Numbered from the stretch's first letter, positions 6,423-15,461 are shown. The stretch is 56,405 nt of DNA from Paraburkholderia mimosarum LMG 23256 = NBRC 106338 (GCF_000739815.1 NZ_BBJJ01000045.1:1-56405); one strand, 5' to 3'. The notes: generated by a model not told the origin, from the letters alone. Made by a program: numbers and translations.

Positions 6423-8792
6423 ATGCAGAACGATTCCCTCTTCGATCGCGCAAGCGAAAGTCATTTCGCCGGCGACCTCGCGCGCGCGCGTCAGTTGTAC
6501 GCCGAACTGCTTGCTGTCGATGCCGCGCACGCGGGCGCGATGTTTCGTCTCGGCGTGATCGGGTTGCAGGAGGGCGCGCCCGCCGACGCGACCGGCTGGC
6601 TGGAGCGTGCGCTAGCCGTCGACCCAGGGCAGCGGCGCTACCGCGAAGCGCTGGCTCAGGCCTATGCGATGGCGGGACGCCATGCCGAAGCGGCAGCGGT
6701 CTACCGCGGTCTGCTCGCGGAAGAGGCGACGTCCGTCGATTTCCGGTGCGGCCTTGCTGCGGCATTGCAGGCGCACGGTGCGCTGGCGCAAGCCGCCGAC
6801 GCGTGGCGAGCGGCGCTGCAGTCCGATGCGAACCGCGCCGATGTCTGGAACAACCTCGGCAATTGTCTTCGCCTGCTGGGCGAATCCGGCGAGGGCGAGG
6901 CGGCATATCGCCGCGCGCTCGCCATCCGACCCGGCGACGCCAACGCGTTGACGAACCTCGGCACGTTGCTTCAGGAGCAAGGGCACGACGAAGAGGCGCT
7001 CGCGCATTTGCGCGCCGCGTTGGCGGCGGCGCCGGACACGGCGGTCGCGATGATCAACGTGGGCGTGCTGCTGACGCGCCTGGGTCACCTCGATGAGGCG
7101 CTGTCCTTGCTCGAACGCGCAGTCGCGCTCGAACCGCACGTCGCGCATGCTGCTTATAACTACGGTGTCGCGCTTCAGGCGCGCGGCCAGCTGCCCGAAG
7201 CGCAAGCGCAATATCGCCGTGCGCTCGCGCTCGATCCTGCGCTTGCGGAAGCGGCAAACAATCTGGGCAACGTCTGCCGCGATCTCGGCGAGCATCGGGC
7301 CGCACACGAAGCGTACGAAACGGCCATTCGCGTTCGTCCGGGTTTCGTCGATCCGTACAACAACGCAGCGAACCTGATGCGCGCGCGAGGCCGGCTCGAC
7401 GAAGCGCAGGCGCTGCTGCGCCAGGCGCTCGATCTCGATCCGTCACGTTCGGCCACGCTCAATAACCTCGGCAACGTGCTCAAGGACTGCGGGGATCTGG
7501 ACGAGGGCATCGAGTGTTTCCGCCGGGCCGTGATGATCGAGCCAGGCAATCTGACCGCGCACAGCAACCTCCTGTACGCCCTGTCGTTCCAGGCTGCCGA
7601 TCCGAAGGCGATTCTCGACGAGGCGCGACGTTGGTCGGCGCAACATGAAGCGCCCTTGGGCCCGGCGCGCACGCACGACGATGCCGAACCCGCGGAAGGA
7701 AGGCGACTGCGCATCGGCTATGTATCGGCCGATTTTCGTGAGCATTGCCAGGCATTGTTCATGACGCCGCTGCTCGCGCATCATGACCGCACTCGCTTCG
7801 AGATTCATGCGTATTCGAGCGTCGTGAGGCCCGACGCGACGACCGCGCGTCTGGCTTCAGACGTCGAAAACTGGCACGAAGTCCGCGGCCTGAGCGACGC
7901 GGCGCTGGCGGACACGATCCGCGCGGACGGTATCGACATCCTCGTCGATCTCACGATGCACATGTCCGATGGCCGGCCGTTGCTGTTCGCTCGCAAGCCG
8001 GCGCCGGTGCAGGTCGCCTGGCTCGCGTATCCAGGCACGACCGGGATCGGGGCGATCGACTGGCGGCTCACCGACCCCTGGCTCGACCCGCCCGGCCACG
8101 ACGGTCACTACACGGAGCGCTCGTGGCGCCTGCCGCACACGTTCTGGTGCTATGATCCGCTTGCTTCGGAGCCCGAAATGAACGCGCTGCCGGCATCGAG
8201 CGCAGGGTACGTCACGCTTGGCAGTCTCAACAACCCCTGCAAGCTCACGGATACGACGTTGCGGCTATGGGCACGCGTATTCGCCCGTCTGCCTACGGCG
8301 CGCCTCGTGTTCATGGCAGCCGAAGGCGGCGCGCAGCGCCGTCTCGCGCAGCGCCTCGCGCATGCCGGAATCGATCCGTCGCGCGTGCGTTTCCTGCCAT
8401 TCAGGCCGCGCGACGCTTATTTGCGCAGCTATCACGAGTTCGATCTGAGTCTCGATACGTTGCCCTACAACGGCCATACCACGTCGCTCGACGCGTTCTG
8501 GATGGGGGTGCCCGTCGTCACGCGCATCGGGCCGACGGTGGCGGGGCGTGCGGGATTGAGCCAGCTCGCGAACCTGGGCCTCACCGATCTGGCAGCCGAT
8601 TCCGACGAGGCATTCGTGGAGGCGGCCGTGAGTCTCGCGACCGACCTGCCGCGCCTCGCCATGCTGCGCGCGACGCTGCGCGAGCGCATGGCGCAGTCGC
8701 CGCTCATGGACGGCGAGCGTTTTGCACGCGGTGTCGAGTCGGCGTACGAAGGCATGTGGCGGGTGGCCTCGCAATCGCGACCTGGCGCGTAA
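6423..8792 (+). CDS. TPR-containing GT41 (SPINDLY/OGT-like) glycosyltransferase
   Basis: A 789-aa protein in two halves. Residues about 1-390 are consecutive tetratricopeptide repeats (for example NLGNCLRLLGESGEGEAAYRR, NLGNVCRDLGEHRAAHEAYE, NLGNVLKDCGDLDEGIECFR). Residues about 415-780 form the GT41 catalytic domain: IGYVSADFREH at its start, VQVAWLAYPGTTG, LNNPCKLT and the donor-site block LPYNGHTTSLDAFWMGVPVVT. It probably transfers a sugar to protein Ser/Thr or Asn side chains, or to another acceptor. There is no signal peptide. Start 6423 is where the family sequence begins. It stands alone, with no flagellin or adhesin neighbour to name an acceptor. Confidence 0.9.
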   Translation: MQNDSLFDRASESHFAGDLARARQLYAELLAVDAAHAGAMFRLGVIGLQEGAPADATGWLERALAVDPGQRRYREALAQAYAMAGRHAEAAAVYRGLLAEEATSVDFRCGLAAALQAHGALAQAADAWRAALQSDANRADVWNNLGNCLRLLGESGEGEAAYRRALAIRPGDANALTNLGTLLQEQGHDEEALAHLRAALAAAPDTAVAMINVGVLLTRLGHLDEALSLLERAVALEPHVAHAAYNYGVALQARGQLPEAQAQYRRALALDPALAEAANNLGNVCRDLGEHRAAHEAYETAIRVRPGFVDPYNNAANLMRARGRLDEAQALLRQALDLDPSRSATLNNLGNVLKDCGDLDEGIECFRRAVMIEPGNLTAHSNLLYALSFQAADPKAILDEARRWSAQHEAPLGPARTHDDAEPAEGRRLRIGYVSADFREHCQALFMTPLLAHHDRTRFEIHAYSSVVRPDATTARLASDVENWHEVRGLSDAALADTIRADGIDILVDLTMHMSDGRPLLFARKPAPVQVAWLAYPGTTGIGAIDWRLTDPWLDPPGHDGHYTERSWRLPHTFWCYDPLASEPEMNALPASSAGYVTLGSLNNPCKLTDTTLRLWARVFARLPTARLVFMAAEGGAQRRLAQRLAHAGIDPSRVRFLPFRPRDAYLRSYHEFDLSLDTLPYNGHTTSLDAFWMGVPVVTRIGPTVAGRAGLSQLANLGLTDLAADSDEAFVEAAVSLATDLPRLAMLRATLRERMAQSPLMDGERFARGVESAYEGMWRVASQSRPGA

Positions 8793-8849
8793 ATTCGCCC
8801 AAATATTTCGATAGCAGGCGGCGACGCGGTGCCCGGCACGCCTTCAGCG

Positions 8850-8869
8850 TGCTGTATAAATATACAGTA
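8850..8869 (+). promoter_or_regulatory. LexA (SOS) box upstream of uvrA
   Basis: CTGTATAAATATACAG (8852-8867) has the CTG-N10-CAG core with an all-A/T spacer and continues into TA. Over 20 bases it differs from the enterobacterial consensus at only two positions. It lies 120 bp upstream of the uvrA start, in an otherwise GC-rich gap. Confidence 0.88.
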
Positions 8870-8988
8870 GAATCTCTGCCTGACAGCCAGGGCTGCGCGC
8901 CGGTGTTTCCGCGCGCGCCCCGCTGCAAGCTGCCGGGCCGCGCCGCCACTCGCGCGCCGTCCGGCCCCATGCGTGTGATCCAGCCGGA

Positions 8989-11900
8989 ATGCCAGCGCAA
9001 GTGAGCGAAAACCGATCCATCCGTATCCGTGGTGCCCGCCAGCACAACCTCAAGAACCTCGACCTCGACCTCCACACCGGCGAAATGACGGTCGTCACCG
9101 GGCCTTCCGGCTCGGGCAAGTCGAGCCTCGTATTCGACACGCTTTACGCCGAAGGCCAGCGCCGCTACGTCGAAACCTTCAGCGCCTACGCGCGCCAGTT
9201 CCTCGACCGCATGGACCGGCCGCAGGTCGATCGCGTCGACGGCGTGCCCCCGGCCATCGCCATCGACCAGACCAATCCGGTGCGCAGCTCGCGCTCCACG
9301 GTTGGCACGATGACCGAGCTCAATGACCACCTGAAGCTGCTTTACGCGCGCGCCGCGAACCTGTTCGACCGTGTCACGGCGCAGCCCGTGCGGCACGACA
9401 CGCCCGAGACGATTTACGCGGAGCTGACGGCGCGCACGGCGGTTGGCGATCCGCGCCTCGTGGTCACGTTCCCGGTCGAGCTGCCCGATACGACTACCGA
9501 GGAAGAAGTCGCGCAATGGCTTTCCGCGAGCGGATACACACGCGTGCAGGCCCAGCGCGAGGTGAAGACCGCCGAGGGCACGCGCAAGCTGCTCGACGTG
9601 GTCGCCGACCGTTTCCGCATGCAGAACGTGGAGAAAAGCCGCGCGATCGAGGCGATCGAGGCTTCGCTCAAGCGCGGTAGCGGGCGAGTGAACGTCTATG
9701 TGCTGCCGGCGAGCGATGCGGATGACCAAGCCGAGCCGCAGATCTGGCGATTCTCGACCGGCCTCCATTGCCCCGATAGCGACTTGCGCTACGCCGACCC
9801 GCAGCCCGCGATGTTCTCGTTCAATTCAGCGTACGGCGCCTGCGATGCGTGCCGCGGTTTTGGCCGCGTGATCGGCGTCGACTGGGGACTTGTGATCCCG
9901 GACGAGCGCAAGACGCTGCGCGGCGGCGCGATCAAGCCGCTGCAAACGCCCGCGTGGAAAGAATGCCAGGACGACCTGATGCGTTATGCCGCGAAGGCGG
10001 GCATTCCGCGCGATACCGCGTGGTCGGAGCTGACCCAGGCGCAACGCGACTGGGTCATCAATGGCGCGCCCGACTGGAAGGGCAGTTGGCAAACCCAGTG
10101 GTACGGCGTGAAGCGCTTTTTCCAGTATCTGGAGTCGAAGGCTTACAAGATGCACATTCGCGTGCTGCTGTCGAAATACCGCAGCTACACGCCGTGCGAT
10201 ACGTGCGGCGGCGCGCGCCTTAAGACCGAGTCCCTGCAATGGCGTCTCGGCACACGGGAGAACGCCGACGACGTGCTCGCGCCATCCGCGCGTTTCCAGC
10301 CGCACGGCGTGGACTGGACGCGCGCGCAGCTCGAAGCGCTGCCGGGCCTCACCGTGCACGACATCATGCTTTTACCGATCGAGCGCATCCGCCGTTTCTT
10401 CGACCATCTTTCGCTATCCTCAGCATTGCTCGACGACGCGCTCAAGCTGCTGCTCGAGGAGGTCCGCACACGCCTGAAGTATCTCTGCGACGTGGGCCTC
10501 GGCTACCTCACGCTCGACCGCCAGAGCCGCACGCTCTCGGGCGGCGAAGTGCAGCGCATCAACCTGACCACGGCGCTCGGTACCTCGCTCACCAAGACGC
10601 TGTTCGTGCTCGACGAGCCGAGCATCGGCCTGCATCCGCGCGACCTCAACCGTATCGTCGAGGCGATGCAGCGGCTGCGCGACGCGGGCAACACGCTCGT
10701 CGTGGTCGAGCACGATCCTTCGGTGATGCTGGCGGCCGATCGTCTCATCGACATGGGCCCCGGTCCCGGCGAGCGCGGCGGCACGATCGTCTACGACGGC
10801 ACGCCCGACGACATCCGTTCCTCGGGCACCTTGACGGGCGAATACCTGGGCGGCCATCGCGCCGTCGCCGACGCCTCGCACTGGGCGCGCCGCGCCGTGG
10901 ATGCAGCCACGCCGAGCCTGCTGCTCGAAGGCGCGAGCGAGCACAACCTGCGCGACGTGACCGTGCAGATTCCATTGCAGCGCCTCGTTTGCGTGACGGG
11001 TGTATCGGGTTCGGGCAAGTCGACGCTCGTGCAGGACGTGCTTTATCCGGCGCTCGCGCGTCATCTCGGCAAGGCCACGGAAGCGCCGGGGGTGTTCCGC
11101 AAGCTGAGCGGCGCCGAGCTGATCAGCGACGCCGTGTTCGTCGACCAGTCGCCGATCGGCAAGACGGCGCGCTCGAATCCCGCGAGCTATGTCGGCGCGT
11201 TCGACGAGATCCGCAAGCTGTTCGCGAAGGCGACGCTCGCGAAGCAGCGCGGCTATGCCGCGGGCATGTTCAGCTTCAACTCGGGCGAAGGGCGTTGCCC
11301 GACGTGCGGCGGCTCGGGCTTCGAGCACATCGAAATGCAGTTTTTGAGCGACGTGTATCTGCGCTGCCCCGATTGCGACGGCAGCCGTTATCGCGCGGAA
11401 GTGCTCGAAGTGAAGATCGAGCGCGGCGGCCGCGCGCTTTCGGTGGCGGACGTGCTCGATCTCACGGTGAGCGAGGCGGTGCAGTGCTTCGCTGAGGATG
11501 CCGAAGTATTGCGCGTGCTGCAGCCTATCGTGGACGTGGGTCTCGAATACGTGAAGCTCGGCCAGCCGGTGCCGACGCTCTCGGGCGGCGAGGCGCAGCG
11601 TCTCAAGCTCGCGGGCTATCTCGCGGAAACCACGCAGTCGCGCGGCAAGGAGGCGGGCGGCCGTCTCTTCATGTTCGACGAGCCGACCACGGGTCTGCAT
11701 TTCGACGACATCGCCAAGCTGATGCGCGCGTTCGGCAAGCTGCTCGCGGGCGGTCATTCGCTGCTCGTGATCGAGCACAACCTCGACGTGATCCGCGCGG
11801 CCGACTGGCTGATCGACCTCGGCCCCGAAGGCGGCGACGCGGGCGGCGAAGTGGTGTGCGTCGGCACGCCCGAAGACGTGATCGCGTGCCCACGCTCGCA

Positions 11901-14898
11901 CACGGGTGCGGCGCTCGAGCGCTACGAAGCGGCGCTGGGCAGCGGCGTCGAGCTGCTGGCCGAAGAAGAGGGCGTGGCACTGCAAACCGCGTTGCGCGCC
12001 GCGCAGTCGCGCCGCGAAGTCCAGGGCGAGGATGTCGTGCGCATCGTGAATGCGCGCGAGCACAACCTCAAGTCGCTCGACGTCGATATTCCGCACGGGC
12101 GCTTCAACGTCATCACCGGCGTGTCGGGCTCGGGCAAGTCCACGCTGGCCTTCGACATCCTCTTTCACGAAGGGCAGCGGCGCTACCTCGAGTCGCTCAA
12201 CGCGTACGCGCGCTCGATCGTGCAGCCCGCGGGCCGCCCCGAAGTCGATGCCGTGTACGGCATTCCGCCGACCGTCGCGATCGAGCAGCGCCTTTCGCGC
12301 GGCGGACGCAAGAGCACGGTCGCCACGACCTCCGAGGTGTGGCACTTCCTGCGCCTGCTCTATGTGAAGCTCGGGGTGCAGCACTGCGTGCACGATGGCA
12401 CGCCGGTCACCTCGCAGAGCGTCGATGTGATCGTTGCCCAGCTTCTGCGCGAGCATCGGGGGCAGCATGTCGGCCTGCTCGCGCCGCTCGTCGTCAATCG
12501 CAAGGGCGTGTACACCGATCTTGCCAAGTGGGCGAAGGCACGTGGCAATACGCATCTGCGCGTGGACGGGGAATTCGTGAGCGTTGCGCCGTGGCCCAAG
12601 CTCGACCGCTTCCGCGAGCACACGATCGAGCTGCCCGTGGGCGATCTCGTGATCGAGCCGGAAAACGAGGCGCAATTGCGCGCGATGCTCGACGCGACGC
12701 TCGAAGCGGGCAAGGGCATCGTGCATTTGCTCGCGCCGCTCGATGGCCTCGATCATGCGCTCGGCAATGGCGGATCGACTTCGCGCATCGGCACCGTGAA
12801 GGTGCTGTCCACGCGGCGCGCGTGCCCGGTTTGCGGCACGAGCTACCCCGAACTGGATCCGCGCCTCTTCTCGTACAACAGCAAGCATGGCTGGTGCACG
12901 ACCTGCGTGGGAACGGGCCTTGCGCTCACGCGCGAACAGCGCGCCGCCTACGACGACACGATCGTCGCCGAGGACGGCCGCGGCCGCGAGCAAACCTTGC
13001 CTTCGGAAGAGCAGGAGCCCGAAGGCCTTGCCGACGAGCCATGCCATGATTGCGGCGGCACGCGCCTGAATCCGGTCGCGCGCGCCGTGACGTTCGACGC
13101 GCATCCGATTGTCGACGTCGCCCAGTGGACCGTGGCGGATACGCGCCGCTGGATCGACGCGCTGAAGCTCAACGGCCGCGATGCGCAGATCGCGCGCGAC
13201 GTGGTGAGCGAGATCCGCAGCCGTCTGCAGTTCCTCGAGGAAGTCGGGCTCGGCTATCTGAGCCTCGATCGCGCCGCGCCGAGTCTTTCGGGCGGCGAGG
13301 CGCAGCGCATTCGCCTCGCCGCACAACTGGGCAGCAATCTGCAGGGCGTGTGCTACGTGCTCGACGAGCCGACCATCGGCCTGCATCCGCGCGACAACCA
13401 GATCCTGCTCGACGCGCTGCGCAGCCTGGGCGACAAGGGCAACACGCTCGTCGTGGTCGAGCACGACGAGGACACGATCCGGCGCGCCGATCACATCATC
13501 GATATCGGTCCGAGCGCGGGCAAGCGGGGCGGCCGCGTGGTCGCGCAGGGCAGCGTGGCCGATCTCGCGGCGCAGGCCGATTCGCTCACGGGCCGCTATC
13601 TCGCGCATCCGATCCAGCACCCGCTGCAGCCGCGCCGCGAAGTGCGGCCCGCGCGCGCGGGCCGCGAGGCGGTGCCGGGCCAATGGCTCACCGTGCATGG
13701 CGGCAAGCTGCACAACCTGCGCAACGTGACCGCCCAGATTCCCCTCGGACGCCTCGTGGCGATCACGGGCGTGAGCGGCTCGGGCAAGTCCACGCTCGCG
13801 CGCGACGTGCTGCTGTCCAATCTGCTCGACGCGGTGGGGCGCTCGGTGCTTTCGTCGCCGGCCGAGCGCCGGGCGCGCAAGGCCGTCAAGGAGCGCGCGC
13901 CGAGCGCGGCCGAGCGCCGTTCGAGCGTGCTTGCGCGCACGAGTGCGAAGCCGAAGCTCCAGGTCTCGCATGTGTGGCAGGGCTGCGATTCGATCAGCGG
14001 ATGGGAAAGCATCGACCGCGTGCTCGAAGTCGACCAGACGCCGATCGGAAAAACGCCGCGTTCCTGTCCCGCGACCTATATCGGCGTGTGGGATGCGATA
14101 CGCCGGCTCTTTGCGGACACGCTCGAGGCGCGCGCCCGCGGCTACAGCGCCTCGCGCTTCTCGTTCAACACCGGCGACGGCCGCTGCCCCGCGTGCGAAG
14201 GGCAGGGCGTGCGCACCATCGGCATGAGCTTCCTGCCTGACGTGAAGGTGCCGTGCGACGTGTGTCACGGTCAACGCTTCAATCCGGAAACGCTGGCCGT
14301 GACGTGGCGTGGCCGCAATATCGGCGAAGTGCTGACGATGGAGATCGACGAGGCGGTGGAGTTCTTCGGGTCGATCACGAGCATTTCCCATCCTCTGCAA
14401 CTCATGAAGGACGTGGGCCTCGGCTATCTCACGCTGGGCCAGCCTTCGCCCACGCTATCGGGCGGCGAAGCGCAGCGCATCAAACTCGTGACCGAGCTTT
14501 CCAAGGTGCGCGACGACGTCACGCGGCGGGGCCAGAAGGCGCCGCACACGCTCTACGTGCTCGACGAGCCCACCGTCGGCTTGCACATGGCCGACGTGGC
14601 GCGCCTCATCAGCGTGCTGCACCGGCTGGCCGATGCGGGGCACAGCGTCGTCGTGATCGAGCACGACCTCGACGTGATCGCCGAAGCCGACTGGATCATC
14701 GATCTCGGCCCCGAAGGCGGCGTCGGCGGCGGCACGATCGTCGACGCCGCCGATCCCGAAGCGCTCGCAAAGGTGGCGGCGAGTCATACCGGCGCAGCGC
14801 TCGCGCCGGTGCTCGCACGCGGCCAGGGCGGCGCGCACGTGGCTGACCGGAAACCGGCGACGGATCGGCTGGCTGCGAATTCGACGGGTTCGCGCTGA
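8989..14898 (+). CDS. uvrA: Double-length excinuclease ABC subunit UvrA (tandem UvrA fusion)
   Basis: The 1969-aa product is two UvrA proteins head to tail; ordinary UvrA is about 940 aa. Copy 1 covers about 8-985 and copy 2 about 1015-1942. Four Walker A motifs are seen (38-45, 671-679, 1044-1052, 1594-1602), each with an LSGGE signature and a DEP Walker B. Zinc modules of the second halves are intact (Cys770/773/793/796 and Cys1733/1736/1756/1759). In the first halves, copy 2 is intact (Cys1279/1282/1303/1306), but copy 1 reads C261-P-D-S264 with C285-x-x-C288, so one ligand is lost. It should bind damaged DNA and recruit UvrB in nucleotide excision repair. The SOS box upstream makes it damage-inducible. 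Similar long UvrAs occur in Burkholderia and Ralstonia besides the normal one. Confidence 0.93.
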   Translation: MPAQVSENRSIRIRGARQHNLKNLDLDLHTGEMTVVTGPSGSGKSSLVFDTLYAEGQRRYVETFSAYARQFLDRMDRPQVDRVDGVPPAIAIDQTNPVRSSRSTVGTMTELNDHLKLLYARAANLFDRVTAQPVRHDTPETIYAELTARTAVGDPRLVVTFPVELPDTTTEEEVAQWLSASGYTRVQAQREVKTAEGTRKLLDVVADRFRMQNVEKSRAIEAIEASLKRGSGRVNVYVLPASDADDQAEPQIWRFSTGLHCPDSDLRYADPQPAMFSFNSAYGACDACRGFGRVIGVDWGLVIPDERKTLRGGAIKPLQTPAWKECQDDLMRYAAKAGIPRDTAWSELTQAQRDWVINGAPDWKGSWQTQWYGVKRFFQYLESKAYKMHIRVLLSKYRSYTPCDTCGGARLKTESLQWRLGTRENADDVLAPSARFQPHGVDWTRAQLEALPGLTVHDIMLLPIERIRRFFDHLSLSSALLDDALKLLLEEVRTRLKYLCDVGLGYLTLDRQSRTLSGGEVQRINLTTALGTSLTKTLFVLDEPSIGLHPRDLNRIVEAMQRLRDAGNTLVVVEHDPSVMLAADRLIDMGPGPGERGGTIVYDGTPDDIRSSGTLTGEYLGGHRAVADASHWARRAVDAATPSLLLEGASEHNLRDVTVQIPLQRLVCVTGVSGSGKSTLVQDVLYPALARHLGKATEAPGVFRKLSGAELISDAVFVDQSPIGKTARSNPASYVGAFDEIRKLFAKATLAKQRGYAAGMFSFNSGEGRCPTCGGSGFEHIEMQFLSDVYLRCPDCDGSRYRAEVLEVKIERGGRALSVADVLDLTVSEAVQCFAEDAEVLRVLQPIVDVGLEYVKLGQPVPTLSGGEAQRLKLAGYLAETTQSRGKEAGGRLFMFDEPTTGLHFDDIAKLMRAFGKLLAGGHSLLVIEHNLDVIRAADWLIDLGPEGGDAGGEVVCVGTPEDVIACPRSHTGAALERYEAALGSGVELLAEEEGVALQTALRAAQSRREVQGEDVVRIVNAREHNLKSLDVDIPHGRFNVITGVSGSGKSTLAFDILFHEGQRRYLESLNAYARSIVQPAGRPEVDAVYGIPPTVAIEQRLSRGGRKSTVATTSEVWHFLRLLYVKLGVQHCVHDGTPVTSQSVDVIVAQLLREHRGQHVGLLAPLVVNRKGVYTDLAKWAKARGNTHLRVDGEFVSVAPWPKLDRFREHTIELPVGDLVIEPENEAQLRAMLDATLEAGKGIVHLLAPLDGLDHALGNGGSTSRIGTVKVLSTRRACPVCGTSYPELDPRLFSYNSKHGWCTTCVGTGLALTREQRAAYDDTIVAEDGRGREQTLPSEEQEPEGLADEPCHDCGGTRLNPVARAVTFDAHPIVDVAQWTVADTRRWIDALKLNGRDAQIARDVVSEIRSRLQFLEEVGLGYLSLDRAAPSLSGGEAQRIRLAAQLGSNLQGVCYVLDEPTIGLHPRDNQILLDALRSLGDKGNTLVVVEHDEDTIRRADHIIDIGPSAGKRGGRVVAQGSVADLAAQADSLTGRYLAHPIQHPLQPRREVRPARAGREAVPGQWLTVHGGKLHNLRNVTAQIPLGRLVAITGVSGSGKSTLARDVLLSNLLDAVGRSVLSSPAERRARKAVKERAPSAAERRSSVLARTSAKPKLQVSHVWQGCDSISGWESIDRVLEVDQTPIGKTPRSCPATYIGVWDAIRRLFADTLEARARGYSASRFSFNTGDGRCPACEGQGVRTIGMSFLPDVKVPCDVCHGQRFNPETLAVTWRGRNIGEVLTMEIDEAVEFFGSITSISHPLQLMKDVGLGYLTLGQPSPTLSGGEAQRIKLVTELSKVRDDVTRRGQKAPHTLYVLDEPTVGLHMADVARLISVLHRLADAGHSVVVIEHDLDVIAEADWIIDLGPEGGVGGGTIVDAADPEALAKVAASHTGAALAPVLARGQGGAHVADRKPATDRLAANSTGSR

Positions 14899-14929
14899 TT
14901 GCGCCGATTGCGCCGATTGTGCTGATTGC
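14894..14929 (+). repeat. Four tandem 9-bp repeats at the uvrA stop
   Basis: Units GCTGATTGC, GCCGATTGC, GCCGATTGT and GCTGATTGC follow each other directly. The first unit contains the uvrA stop codon. This is probably replication slippage in untranslated DNA. Confidence 0.6.
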
Positions 14930-14969
14930 GCGGAGCGGGCCGCAAACGCCCGCTCCGCCTTGAAACCGC

Positions 14970-14999
14970 TTGATCTGTGCCGCGCGCGCAAGGTATCAT
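14970..14999 (+). promoter_or_regulatory. Candidate sigma-70 promoter for the leader/H-NS transcript
   Basis: TTGATC (14970-14975) and TATCAT (14994-14999) are 18 bp apart, giving a start near 15006, about 225 bp before the H-NS-like gene. Confidence 0.45.
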
Positions 15000-15005
15000 C
15001 GGTTC

Positions 15006-15166
15006 CGCTTGCAGCAAACGTTCGCTCACCTGTAGCGGCGCATTCTGGCGAGCGGAGCCGCGGACCACAGATCCCCTCCGAACCGGCCACGGGTTCCACA
15101 TCCGGGTCACCTCATCAGTGCAGCAAGGCTTCGCAACAAGTCCGCGAAGCCTTTGTCTTTTCAGGG
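15006..15166 (+). ncRNA. Candidate structured leader or small RNA
   Basis: Between the predicted promoter and the terminator at 15125 lie about 120 bases rich in local pairing, for example GAACC/GGTTC around 15085-15103 and CGCTC/GAGCG around 15029-15055. The RNA would be about 160 nt if it stops at the terminator, or would form the leader of the H-NS-like gene if it reads through. I do not recognise a 6S, riboswitch or other named family. Confidence 0.4.
15125..15161 (+). terminator. Strong hairpin terminator inside the H-NS leader
   Basis: A perfect 10-bp stem, AAGGCTTCGC (15125-15134) with GCGAAGCCTT (15144-15153), is followed by TGTCTTTT. It lies 70 bp before the H-NS-like start, downstream of the promoter, so it either ends an independent RNA or attenuates the gene. 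Confidence 0.7.
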
Positions 15167-15230
15167 AAGACGATTCGATGCCGATCGTCGTATCGGCGCC
15201 TGCCCTTGACGAAGCGAGAGGAATTAATCG

Positions 15231-15461
15231 ATGTTCGACCTCGATGGAGAGGCGCGCGAACGGCTCATCGTGTGGATTCGACGCCGCATGGAAGAGTACG
15301 GTATTACGCTCGAAGAGCTTGAAGCGTCCATTGCCGAAAGCGAAAAAATACCGAAGTACCGCGACGCATACGGGAACACGTGGAATGGCGAGGGTGACAT
15401 GCCGTCCTGGCTGTTGCGCTATAAGCACGCGGGACAGGATATCGAGCATTTTCGCGTCTAG
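15231..15461 (+). CDS. Short H-NS-family nucleoid-associated protein
   Basis: A 76-aa protein. Its C-terminal part, KYRDAYGNTWNGEGDMPSWL (residues 43-62), matches the H-NS DNA-binding motif (YRD...TW.G.G..P.WL). The N-terminal 40 residues (ARERLIVWIRRRMEEYGITLEELEAS) are helical and much shorter than the oligomerisation domain of full H-NS (about 90-135 aa). AGAGGAATTA precedes the ATG. Short H-NS types are common in Burkholderia and may silence genes or modulate full-length H-NS. It ends DIEHFRV, a tail I associate with this subfamily. Confidence 0.82.
   Translation: MFDLDGEARERLIVWIRRRMEEYGITLEELEASIAESEKIPKYRDAYGNTWNGEGDMPSWLLRYKHAGQDIEHFRV

Noticed and set aside
10420..14400. A 1326-codon open frame on the minus strand inside uvrA
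   Set aside because: It is antisense to the well-supported double UvrA and is Arg/Ala/His-rich, as expected for the complement of GC-rich coding DNA. No domain is visible.
15085..15115. tRNA T-arm-like sequence GGGTTCCACATCCGGG
   Set aside because: No acceptor or anticodon arms fit around it. No tRNA was found anywhere in the window.
15000..15120. 6S RNA or a known riboswitch as the identity of the H-NS leader
   Set aside because: I could not match the 6S open-bubble layout, nor any aptamer core, and the gene context (uvrA-hns) is not that of ssrS. Left as an unassigned structured RNA.
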